Made by a program: the position numbers and the translations under genes
Notes under the pieces: generated by a model
What the model saw: only the letters and a program-made list of their open reading frames with translations
The model's database searches: none
Told to the model about the DNA's origin: nothing
Assembly (NCBI GenBank): GCA_018380885.1
Contig: JAGZSY010000020.1
Location: forward strand, 58,802-122,801
Length of the DNA: 64,000 bases
Source of the DNA: Enterocloster asparagiformis
GTDB taxonomy: Bacteria; Bacillota; Clostridia; Lachnospirales; Lachnospiraceae
Direction: 5' to 3'
Shown here: piece by piece, positions 18,277 through 25,766 of the stretch
Position numbering within the stretch: the first letter of the stretch is position 1
Layout of the letters: each line of letters begins with the position of its first letter

Positions 18277-19504
18277 CCTCGTTCTCTCCTTCCGTCTCCG
18301 CGTACTCCTCTCCCCGCAAAAGCTCCACCGAAATCCTCTGCCCCGGCTCCAGCATCGATTCCCCGATCTCGGAGATATACATGCCGTTTGCCGCCAGGCA
18401 GAAGGGCGTGCTGAGTTCAAAGAAGGACAGGTAATGGGCCCGGTAATCTCCCCGCGGCGTTTTGGTCACCCGCATGGGGCAGAGAATCGCCATGTGGGGA
18501 TTGGCGCGCAGCCCGTTTTCCAGCAGACAGTACACGCGCTGCCGCCTGGGGACCGGCAGGCGCAGCATACGGCTCACCACCGCCCGTACGCACCAGTCCA
18601 GGCCGAAAAACGCCGCCATGGTGGGGCCAGGCAGGTTGATCACCGGCTTTCCCTCCATCACCGCCAGCGCCATCGGGCGGCCGGGGGCCGCTGCTATGTA
18701 ATGGTGAATCAGCTTTCCGCCCTGGCCCAGCAGGCGGAAATTAAAGTCCTCATCCCCCAGGGCTGAACCGCCGTTGATGATCACCAGGTCGGCGGCGTCC
18801 AGGGCCGCGCTCAGAGCCTCCCGCAGCGCCTCCGGCTCGTCCGGCACAATGGGAAAGATCAATGGCTCGGCCCCGAACTCCGCCAGCATCTGCCCGGCCA
18901 TCACGCTGTTGGTGTCCACGTTCTGCCCCCGCCCGGGCCGTATCCCGGCGGGGACCAGCTCGTTCCCGGTGGGGATAAAGGCTGCCACCGGCCGCCTGCG
19001 CACCGGCACCATGGCGATTCCGCCCATAGCCAGGGAGGCCAAATCTGCGGGCCTGATCGGCAGGCCTTCCTCCAGGAGCAATTCCCCCCGCTTCAGCATA
19101 TCCCCGGCCGGGCGCACGTTCCAGCCGAGTTTCGCCGGAATATCGCGGCTCAGCTCCAGGGAGCCGTCCGGACAAAACCGCACCTCCTCAATGGGGATCA
19201 CCAGATCGTAGCAGTCTGCAAAATCGTCCCCCGTGTCGGCCCGCTGGTATTCCCTGCCCGGCCGCCAGCCCCGGGTGTCCGGAAATCCTCCCTCAAAGGA
19301 GGAGGCGCTCACCGCGATTCCGTCGCAGGCGGCGACCCGGTAAGGCGGAAGCTCCTGCCGCGAACACAGCCGGGCGGCGCAAATCCTCCCCGCTGCCTCC
19401 GCAAGCGGCACCAGCTCCACCAGCTCCTCCGTCGTCCACGCCTGGTAAAAATCCCGCAGCGCCTGATCCCTGGGCGGAAACCCCGCCATCTGTTTTCCCT
19501 TCAT
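18263..19504 (-). CDS. moeA: MoeA-family molybdopterin molybdotransferase
   Basis: MoeA inserts molybdate (or tungstate) into adenylated molybdopterin. The 413-residue protein shows the family order: an N-terminal segment with YRVAACDGIAV (compare SxMDGYA), a split beta-barrel domain, the MPT-binding motif INGGSALGDEDF (usual form GGxSxGxxD), GRPMALAVMEGKPVINLPGPTMAAF (two landmarks run together; the LPGNP-like element is LPGPT) and a C-terminal domain. The departures from canonical MDGYA and LPGNP suggest a divergent paralogue adapted to a particular metal or cofactor. It follows a FecBCD-type transporter in a ModE-operator-controlled operon, consistent with Mo/W metabolism. Confidence 0.85.
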   Translation of the reverse strand: MKGKQMAGFPPRDQALRDFYQAWTTEELVELVPLAEAAGRICAARLCSRQELPPYRVAACDGIAVSASSFEGGFPDTRGWRPGREYQRADTGDDFADCYDLVIPIEEVRFCPDGSLELSRDIPAKLGWNVRPAGDMLKRGELLLEEGLPIRPADLASLAMGGIAMVPVRRRPVAAFIPTGNELVPAGIRPGRGQNVDTNSVMAGQMLAEFGAEPLIFPIVPDEPEALREALSAALDAADLVIINGGSALGDEDFNFRLLGQGGKLIHHYIAAAPGRPMALAVMEGKPVINLPGPTMAAFFGLDWCVRAVVSRMLRLPVPRRQRVYCLLENGLRANPHMAILCPMRVTKTPRGDYRAHYLSFFELSTPFCLAANGMYISEIGESMLEPGQRISVELLRGEEYAETEGENEGGEN

Positions 19505-19569
19505 CGCATTTATACCTCTCTCTCATTTTGGTCCGCTCCCTCCGATTCCGGCGGCCCGGTCCATTTTCC

Positions 19570-20346
19570 TCAACAATCCGCCACACAGACCCGCTCCGTC
19601 TCCCCGTCCCCGCGGTTAAACAAAACGATCCTGCTGTCCACCCCGTATATCCGGCTGATCCGTTCCTCCGTCACCACCTCCGTCCCCCTGCCCGTGCAGA
19701 TCACGCCGCCCTTATCCAGCAGCACCACCCGGCTCTCCGGGAAAAAGGCGTGATCCGGGCAGTGGGTGGTCATGACCACTGTCTTGCCCATGGCCGCCAG
19801 GCCGCGCACATGCTTTAACACCCTGGCATGGTTGCCGAAATCCAGATTCGACACCGGCTCGTCCAGGAACATCACCGGCGTCTGCTGGGCAATGGCCCTG
19901 GCCAGCAGGGTCAGTTGCCGCTCGCCCCCGCTGATTTTGGTGTAAATCTCCCCGGCCAGCCTGCCGATGTTCAGAAGGTCCAGGGCATCCGCCACGATGC
20001 GCCGGTCCTCGCGGGACAGGCGGCCCATGCCTGTCTGGTACGGATTGCGCCCCATGGCCGCCACCTCCCACACCTTAAACGGGAACGGCGGCGTGTGGCC
20101 CTGGGGCACGTAGGATACCAGGCGGGCCAATTCAGGCCGGCTCCACTGCTCCACCGGCCTGTCGTCCACAAGCACGGCGCCGCCCATGGGCTTTAAAAGG
20201 CCCAGCAGCGTCTTGAACAGGGTGCTCTTGCCCACCCCGTTGGCCCCCAGCACGCACCACAGCTCCCCCGCCGCCATGGTCAGGTTGACATTCTCCAGCA
20301 CAGGCTTTTTGCCATAGCCGCAGCAGAGATTTTTTGTCTGAATCAT
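19570..20346 (-). CDS. ABC transporter ATP-binding protein, FecE/BtuD/MolC type
   Basis: A 258-residue ATPase with Walker A GANGVGKST, Q-loop, signature ISGGERQL, Walker B PVMFLDEPVSNLD and H-loop MTTHCPDH. The pattern is that of the FecCD/BtuCD importer class, which also includes the molybdate importer MolBCA of Haemophilus. A GTG at 20358 is in frame, but the ATG at 20346 with AAGGGTGG upstream is my choice. The gene follows the permease gene with about five bases between. Product sits on the cytoplasmic face of the membrane. Confidence 0.92.
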   Translation of the reverse strand: MIQTKNLCCGYGKKPVLENVNLTMAAGELWCVLGANGVGKSTLFKTLLGLLKPMGGAVLVDDRPVEQWSRPELARLVSYVPQGHTPPFPFKVWEVAAMGRNPYQTGMGRLSREDRRIVADALDLLNIGRLAGEIYTKISGGERQLTLLARAIAQQTPVMFLDEPVSNLDFGNHARVLKHVRGLAAMGKTVVMTTHCPDHAFFPESRVVLLDKGGVICTGRGTEVVTEERISRIYGVDSRIVLFNRGDGETERVCVADC

Positions 20347-20351
20347 CACGG

Positions 20352-21389
20352 TCACCACCCTTTATTTTGCTTGGTCAGCAGATAGAGAAAAAATGGAAGC
20401 CCGGCCAGGGAGGTGATAATTCCCAGGGGAATCTCCACCGCGAACACGCTGCGGCACAGGTCGTCCATAATCATCAGGTAGCTGCTGCCCAAAAGCAGGG
20501 AGGCGGGCAGCAGCACCTTAAAGTTGGGCCCCACCAGCATCCGGGCCAAATGTGGAATCACCAGTCCCACCCAGCCGATCATACCGCAGAGGGACACGCA
20601 GAAGGCGGTGAGCACAGTGGCCGAGGCGATCACCACCGCCTGCAAAATCCCGGTGTTGATTCCCAGGGTCTTGGCCTCCTCCTCCCCCAGGGCCAGGATA
20701 TTCAGGCGCCCGGCGCAGAATATCAGCACCGCAGTGCACAGCGCGAAGGGCACCAGCATCACCATCACGTCCTTCATCACGGCCTTGGACAGGCTGCCCA
20801 TGAGCCAGAAGGTGATGGCGGGCAGCTTGTCCGTGGGGTCGGCCGCGTATTTCACCAGGGAAATCAGGGATTGGAACAGGTTGGACACGATGATTCCCCC
20901 CAGGATCAGCAGAAACAGGCTGTCGTCCCCGCTGCCGAACCGGCGGCTGATCAGCCAGGTGACCATTACCGCGAACAGGCCGAAGAAAAAGGCCGCGCCC
21001 TTGATTCCCGCCACCCCCAGAGACAGCAGGATGGCCAGGGCGGCTCCGAAGCCGGCTCCGGCGGAGGAGCCCAGGATGTCCGGCGACACCAGGGGGTTTT
21101 TAAACATCCCCTGGTACGCGGCCCCGGACACCGACATGGCGCCGCCCACCAGCACGGCGGCCAGCACCCTGGGCAGCCGCACCACCATCAGCACCTGGGA
21201 GGTCTTGTCCGCCACCTGGCCGCCCGAAAAGGCGGCGAGTATCTCCGACACCGGTATGTAATACCGTCCCACCGCCAGGGACGCGATAAATCCCGCCGCC
21301 AGCACCAGGAACAAAAGCAGCAGCCTGATCCCCGCCCGCCGCCCCTCCAGCTCCAGCATCTCATCCATTCCGTCTCTCATCTGTTCCAT
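20352..21389 (-). CDS. ABC transporter permease, FecCD/BtuC/MolB family
   Basis: A 345-residue permease with about ten membrane segments. Family landmarks are VLVGGAMSVSGAAYQGMFKN (start of the conserved region), a PDILGSSAGAGFGAAL loop and MIGWVGLVIPHLARMLVGPN near the C-terminus. Members import siderophores, haem, cobalamin or, in MolBC, molybdate/tungstate. It sits four bases from the upstream GTPase gene and overlaps or abuts the ATPase gene, within the eight-gene operon. Confidence 0.92.
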   Translation of the reverse strand: MEQMRDGMDEMLELEGRRAGIRLLLLFLVLAAGFIASLAVGRYYIPVSEILAAFSGGQVADKTSQVLMVVRLPRVLAAVLVGGAMSVSGAAYQGMFKNPLVSPDILGSSAGAGFGAALAILLSLGVAGIKGAAFFFGLFAVMVTWLISRRFGSGDDSLFLLILGGIIVSNLFQSLISLVKYAADPTDKLPAITFWLMGSLSKAVMKDVMVMLVPFALCTAVLIFCAGRLNILALGEEEAKTLGINTGILQAVVIASATVLTAFCVSLCGMIGWVGLVIPHLARMLVGPNFKVLLPASLLLGSSYLMIMDDLCRSVFAVEIPLGIITSLAGLPFFLYLLTKQNKGW

Positions 21390-21392
21390 ATG

Positions 21393-22079
21393 TCAGTCCC
21401 ATTTCATTTTTTTATAGTTGCCCTTCAAGTACTCCTCTCCCACCCTGGTCTCCCCCAGACAGTAGGAGCACAGGGCGGACGGCATGGTAAAGCGCAGACG
21501 CCGGCCCGCCAGCCCTGCGCCCAGCTCCGGCCCCAGCCTCATCTCCCGCGCCAGGTCAAAGGCCCCCTGGCCCGTGATGCCGTTGACAAACATGATCCTG
21601 GCCCGGGAATTGGCCTGCTTCACCTTGAAGGAAAATACCTCCCGCTCCGCCTGGGACACGATATCTCCCTTGGTCACCGCCACCACGTCCGCGTAGCGCA
21701 GCATGGGGCCGATCTTGTGAGGCGTGTTCACGCCGGACAGGTTGTCGATCACGCAGACCGCCAGGCAGTCCTTCAAGTGGGGCGCGCAGCGGTTGCAGAG
21801 CCCGGCGCTCTCCACAATCAGATACTCGAAGCCCGCGGCCCCGGCTCTTGCCGCGCAGTCCTCGATATTGCTGATATAGAAATGGTCGGGGCACTGGTTG
21901 CCGGACAGGCCGGTGACAGCGCGGATGCCAGCCCGGCGGTACCGCTCCTGGTCCGTGGAGGACAGACAGTCGAACTTCACCACCATAACAGCCTCCCCGC
22001 CTCCCATCTGCTCCACCGCGCGGATGATCACCGAGGTCTTGCCCGAGGAGGGCGGCCCGGATACGGTTATCAGTCTCAT
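21393..22079 (-). CDS. HypB/UreG/CobW-type P-loop GTPase with cysteine motifs
   Basis: A 228-residue G3E-like GTPase. Walker A is GPPSSGKTS (residues 8-16), the switch/Walker B region is YLIVESAGLC, and VTKGD is the base-recognition motif (usual NKxD or TKxD). Two cysteine pairs stand out: CNRC (just after Walker B) and CSYC near the C-terminus, likely metal ligands. Such GTPases deliver nickel, cobalt or zinc to enzymes. The start at 22079 overlaps the previous stop in ATGA, and the longer frame to 22115 is unnecessary. Its role in this operon is inferred to be metal or cofactor delivery; target unknown. Confidence 0.8.
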   Translation of the reverse strand: MRLITVSGPPSSGKTSVIIRAVEQMGGGEAVMVVKFDCLSSTDQERYRRAGIRAVTGLSGNQCPDHFYISNIEDCAARAGAAGFEYLIVESAGLCNRCAPHLKDCLAVCVIDNLSGVNTPHKIGPMLRYADVVAVTKGDIVSQAEREVFSFKVKQANSRARIMFVNGITGQGAFDLAREMRLGPELGAGLAGRRLRFTMPSALCSYCLGETRVGEEYLKGNYKKMKWD

Positions 22080-23320
22080 AAGAACATCCGCTCCCCTCTG
22101 TGCGTGCGCTCCCACTCCTCAAAAAACACGTCCTTGCAGGACTGGGCGATGGCTTCTATGTCATGGGAGCGGATGTAATCCCAGCCCAGCCAGGCCAGGC
22201 TGGCCCCGGGCGGCAGGATATCCCCGCCCGCGGCGTTGGCCGCCGGCGTGTAGGCCTTGGAACAGGCTGCGGCGAACTCATCTCCCACAATGTAATCTAC
22301 AATATCGCGCACGTCCTCCAGCCGGTCCCTGCGCGCCAGCACATACATGGGCAGCGTCATGCAGCCGTCCTCCGGCCAGGCGATAGTCACGTCGGGCTTT
22401 ACGCAGGTTTTGGCAAAAAACCAGGAGACCAGGTGGATCGCGCCTCCCTCCGGGTTGGCCGAACCGGCCATCTTAGACATCTGGGCGCCGTGAAGCGCGT
22501 GCTTTACATTGTGGGCCAGGCTGCGGATGCCGTCCATGCCGAATTCCTTGTGAATGTACAGGAAGGTGGCGTTGGACATCTCCGTGCGGTCCTTGCCGAA
22601 AAGAATGATCTTGTCCTTGTAACGCGGGTCCAGCAGATCCTCTCTGGTCCGCGGCACCGGCAGATCGCCCAGCTTTTTCCGATCGATCAGCAGCACGTCG
22701 GCCATCACGGCGTAAACTCCGTACTGGCCCAGAGGGTCCATCAGGCCGGCCCGGACAAACTGGGGATTGATGCGGATATTCTCATAAAAGTCCGCGGTAA
22801 AATACCCTTTGTCCGCCATCCGCTCCCGGAAGTCTCTGCCCAGGTACTGATTGAACTCCTTGGAGAACAGTACGGCAGGAAAACGCTCCGGGTCCGGGTC
22901 GGACCAGAGCTCGTCGCAGGTATCGTTGGAATTTTTTCCGGCCTCCACATAGCACTTGCGCAGAATCCCGGTCCTCCTCGCGTGCTCCCGCTCCAGCTCC
23001 TCCAGGGCGTCCTTGAAGGTGAACTTCAGCGGACAGATGGTATTTCCGTAAAAATCCAGGTGATCCCAGGGGTTAAAATCCTCCAGGACGTAGCGGCGCT
23101 CCTGCTCCGCTTTCAGGATCGCGTTTTCCAGGTAATATAAAAACAGCTCCAGGTTCATTTCCCGCACCTGCAGCACGGTTTTCAGCATGGTGTCCTCGCC
23201 CATCTCCCGGATCATGGCCCGGCTGTCCGGGTATGTAAATCCATTGCTCAAAAACACCTCAAAGCTCTCCGGGTATTCTCTCAAAATTCGGCTGACCGGC
23301 GTCGCGCCTGTTATCTTCAT
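22076..23320 (-). CDS. Cytoplasmic binding-protein homologue with N-terminal DUF1858-like domain
   Basis: A 414-residue protein with no signal peptide. Residues 1-65 (TPVSRILREYPESFEVFLSNGF and NLELFLYYLENAI) look like a DUF1858/ScdA-N helical module. The rest resembles a type 2 periplasmic binding protein: PQFVRAGLMDPLGQYGVYA, then DLLDPRYKDKIILFGKD, then IAWPEDGCMTLP. A binding-protein fold inside the cytoplasm, encoded between a GTPase and a soluble ATPase, is unusual and suggests intracellular binding of the imported oxyanion or cofactor. Overlaps both neighbours by four bases (ATGA). No function is established for it that I can name. Confidence 0.62.
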   Translation of the reverse strand: MKITGATPVSRILREYPESFEVFLSNGFTYPDSRAMIREMGEDTMLKTVLQVREMNLELFLYYLENAILKAEQERRYVLEDFNPWDHLDFYGNTICPLKFTFKDALEELEREHARRTGILRKCYVEAGKNSNDTCDELWSDPDPERFPAVLFSKEFNQYLGRDFRERMADKGYFTADFYENIRINPQFVRAGLMDPLGQYGVYAVMADVLLIDRKKLGDLPVPRTREDLLDPRYKDKIILFGKDRTEMSNATFLYIHKEFGMDGIRSLAHNVKHALHGAQMSKMAGSANPEGGAIHLVSWFFAKTCVKPDVTIAWPEDGCMTLPMYVLARRDRLEDVRDIVDYIVGDEFAAACSKAYTPAANAAGGDILPPGASLAWLGWDYIRSHDIEAIAQSCKDVFFEEWERTHRGERMFL

Positions 23321-24357
23321 CTCTCTTCTCCTCCTGCAAAATATCCGGACACGGAATACTCGATGGTCTCGCCCAGCCGAATCTGGTTGCGTAGCCTCTG
23401 CATTTTCCGGTCGATCCGCTCCAGCCCCTCCAGGTTCTCCCGCTCCCGCGCGCTGGTCGCAATCACCTTTTTTACACCGCCGTTTTCAATGACCAGGCGT
23501 TTGGAGCCCATGAGGGCCAGCAGCGGGTCGTGGGTGGACATCAGCACGATCTTTTCCTCCCGGACCAAAAGCTCCAGCGCCTTTTTCCGGTCCACCCCCG
23601 CGTTCTCGATCTCATCGATGAGCACCACCGGCGAGGCGCTGAGCATGGCCGTGTCCGCGATCATCAGCGCCCGGGACTGTCCCCCGCTGAGCTGGGTCAG
23701 AGGGGTCTGCGCCAAAAACGGCTCCCCCGCCAGCTCGTTGGCGCATTGGAAAATCCGCTGCGCCACATCCTCTATGCCGGAGATCATACGGCTCTCGCCG
23801 TGCATTTTCAGAAATTCCATCACCGGCAGGTCCATGACAAAGTTCATATTCTGGGAGAGCTGGGCGATCAGCTTATTCTCAATGGAAAAGCGCTCCCGCG
23901 GCGTGGGCCTCCTGCCGTCGATCAGCACGGTGCGCCCGGTCTGGGTATCCCCCTGAGCCAGGCACTCGATGTCCGCCAGCAGCCTGCTCTTGCCGGAGCC
24001 GGTGGGCCCCACAATGGCCAGCACATCCCCCCTGCTGATCGTCAGCTCAAGCGTCTCCGGCTCCCCGTCCTTCCGGCGGCCGCCCAGGATCGTCAGGCTT
24101 TCCAGGGAGGCGTCCCTGCGCTTCAGCTTTTCCATCCGTGTGATGAACAGCCAAAAATGCTCCGCCAGCTCCTCCCTGGATATACCCACGTCGTCCAGCT
24201 GTTCCTCGTCCAGGGCCGCCAAGTCCAGGGCCAGAGAGCCGGATATAAAACGCAGCTCACTCAGCCCGTTGGCCTCAAAGAAATCCCCCGCGTAGGGGTA
24301 ACGCTCCAGCACCGCGCTCCACGGAAGCGATAAGAGCTCCTGCTTATCCCGCTCCAT
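23317..24357 (-). CDS. Soluble ABC-type ATPase with N-terminal DUF1858-like domain
   Basis: A 346-residue cytosolic ATPase. Residues about 8-65 (VLERYPYAGDFFEANGL and ISREELAEHFWLFI) form the same kind of helical module as the adjacent binding-protein homologue. The remainder is an ABC ATPase: Walker A GPTGSGKSR, signature LSGGQSRAL, Walker B PVVLIDEIENAG and H-loop MSTHDP. The Walker B glutamate is present, so it should hydrolyse ATP. No membrane partner is encoded other than the FecCD-type permease, which already has its own ATPase. A chaperone-like role in metal or cofactor transfer is possible. It starts one base from the lipoprotein gene stop. Confidence 0.68.
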   Translation of the reverse strand: MERDKQELLSLPWSAVLERYPYAGDFFEANGLSELRFISGSLALDLAALDEEQLDDVGISREELAEHFWLFITRMEKLKRRDASLESLTILGGRRKDGEPETLELTISRGDVLAIVGPTGSGKSRLLADIECLAQGDTQTGRTVLIDGRRPTPRERFSIENKLIAQLSQNMNFVMDLPVMEFLKMHGESRMISGIEDVAQRIFQCANELAGEPFLAQTPLTQLSGGQSRALMIADTAMLSASPVVLIDEIENAGVDRKKALELLVREEKIVLMSTHDPLLALMGSKRLVIENGGVKKVIATSARERENLEGLERIDRKMQRLRNQIRLGETIEYSVSGYFAGGEER

Positions 24358-24358
24358 A

Positions 24359-25537
24359 TCACTTTGCCCTCAGACCGCGGGCCAGAAGGCTGTCCGCCTC
24401 CTCGTCGGTTAAATCGTAGTGGTAGAACAGGGAATAGAACTCCTTGGCCTCCTCCTTAATGTCGTAATCCGTGTACTCCGGGTACAGCAGGTTCTGCACC
24501 CACTTGATTCCGATAATGGTGTTCACGCTGGGCGGACGGTCGAACCAGTTCTGAGGCACGCTGGGTGTCTCGTACACATGGCCGTCCTTCACCGCCCGGA
24601 TCACCGCCCACTGGGAGTCGTTAAGGATCGTGTTGTAGCTGCCGGAGCCATCGTAGCCGTTGTCCACGGAGGCGATGATATACTGGGGATCCCAGGCGAT
24701 CACCTGCTCCATGGAGACCTCGGTCCGCCCGTATCCGGGGGAAATCTCACAATCCGCCACATTGATACCGCCGCACAGGTCGATCAGCCTGGAGTGGGGC
24801 GAGCCGGAGGGATCCGTGTTCAGCCCCAGGGCTTCCTCCGCGTAGTACACGGTCACGCGCTTGTCCTCCGGGATGGAGGCGGTGATCTCCTTGGCCCTGT
24901 TGATGGTCTCCTCCGTGTACGCGGCCAGCTCCTCGCCGCGCTCCACATTGCCGGTGATCTGGCCCACAAAGCGGTAGGCGTCGGCCATGTAGTCAAAATC
25001 CGTGTCGATCAGCACCACGGGAATGCCAAGCTTTTCCTGGAGCTGGTCTGCGGTGTCGATGCTGGACTGGTCCACGCCCGAGGCCAGCACCAGGTCCGGG
25101 GCAGCCTTGATGATCTCCTCCACATTTCCCTCATTGCCCTTGCCGTACCAGCCACCGAGATTTGGAAGATTCTGGTAATGTTCCGTGGTAAAGCGCTTCT
25201 CCTCGTCGGAGAGGTCCACGTTGGTGCCGGCCACCATTTTATCGTCAAAGGTGTACATGAAATTGGTCCCCACCGGGCTGGTGGAATACACCGTTTTCAC
25301 CTGATCGGGCACCTGGATGTCGCGCCCCGCCATGTCCTTCTTTGGCTTTTCCGCCATTTTCTCCTCAGCTTCGCTCTCCTCCCCGCTCTCCGCGGCCGCG
25401 GTCGTCCCCTGCGCCGCCTGCGTTGTCTGTTCCGTCTTGGCGGATGTCTGTGCGTTTCCCCCTGTGGCCGCGCAGCCGGTGGTCATAGCCAGCGCTAACG
25501 CTAACACTGTTCCCATTGTCCTAAAATTTTTTCTCAT
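24359..25537 (-). CDS. FecB/MolA-type substrate-binding lipoprotein, first gene of the metal operon
   Basis: A 392-residue lipoprotein: signal peptide with lipobox MTTGC (Cys22), a 50-residue Thr/Ala/Glu/Lys-rich linker, then a periplasmic_binding_2 (helical-backbone) fold with DMAGRDIQVPDQVKTVYSTSP as the first strand region and EIIKAAPDLVLASG. This class binds metal chelates, cobalamin or, for MolA, molybdate/tungstate. It precedes the matching permease and ATPase by two inserted genes. CGGAGG precedes the ATG. The upstream promoter is overlapped by two ModE-type palindromes. Confidence 0.88.
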   Translation of the reverse strand: MRKNFRTMGTVLALALAMTTGCAATGGNAQTSAKTEQTTQAAQGTTAAAESGEESEAEEKMAEKPKKDMAGRDIQVPDQVKTVYSTSPVGTNFMYTFDDKMVAGTNVDLSDEEKRFTTEHYQNLPNLGGWYGKGNEGNVEEIIKAAPDLVLASGVDQSSIDTADQLQEKLGIPVVLIDTDFDYMADAYRFVGQITGNVERGEELAAYTEETINRAKEITASIPEDKRVTVYYAEEALGLNTDPSGSPHSRLIDLCGGINVADCEISPGYGRTEVSMEQVIAWDPQYIIASVDNGYDGSGSYNTILNDSQWAVIRAVKDGHVYETPSVPQNWFDRPPSVNTIIGIKWVQNLLYPEYTDYDIKEEAKEFYSLFYHYDLTDEEADSLLARGLRAK

Positions 25538-25571
25538 GCTTCTCCTCCGTTTTTCGTTGATCTCACTTTTT

Positions 25572-25622
25572 CGTTATTCTTTTTATAAAATAACGAACCG
25601 TTATTCATTTTAACATATAACG
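25572..25622. promoter_or_regulatory. Two ModE-type operators of the metal operon
   Basis: Two adjacent 24-base inverted repeats share the half site CGTTAT: 25572-25595 (CGTTATT-N10-AATAACG) and 25599-25622 (CGTTAT-N12-ATAACG). The half site, orientation and total length match the E. coli ModE operator upstream of modA as I recall it (CGTTAT...ATAACG). One site covers the -10 and spacer, the other the expected transcription start, as needed for repression. No ModE-like gene is in the window. Confidence 0.68.
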
Positions 25623-25635
25623 GTGGCAAAATCAA
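25607..25635 (-). promoter_or_regulatory. Promoter of the metal operon
   Basis: -35 TTGATT (25630-25635), 17-base spacer, -10 TAAAAT (25607-25612), overlapped by the palindrome 25599-25622. Confidence 0.7.
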
Positions 25636-25695
25636 CCAATTCAGGAAAATACATACAAATCCTTTCTTCCGGCTTTCGTTCCCCGGGGATGCGGC

Positions 25696-25734
25696 GAGGG
25701 CGCAAAACCGGCTCCGCGCCGGTCCTGCGCCCTC
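25696..25734. other. Strong hairpin after the HTH gene
   Basis: Inverted repeat GAGGGCGCA/TGCGCCCTC enclosing CCGG/CCGG. It lies just beyond the stop of the minus-strand regulator gene and could end its transcript, but there is no T-run on that strand. Confidence 0.4.
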
Positions 25735-25766
25735 ATCTCTTTGCTGTGACGTTTTTACGCTTCCAT

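Noticed and set aside
18277..18420. Longer start for the methyltransferase
   Set aside because: The extension is the moeA-like gene read in another frame; the GTG at 18276 has a good ribosome binding site.
20334..22178. A 614-residue plus-strand frame
   Set aside because: Lies opposite the permease and GTPase genes, is His/Gln/Arg-rich as expected from a GC-rich antisense frame, and has no recognisable domain.
19570..25537. Reading the FecBCD set simply as an iron-siderophore importer
   Set aside because: No Fur-like box was seen at the promoter, whereas two ModE-type palindromes and a MoeA gene are present; iron remains possible but is not the best reading.
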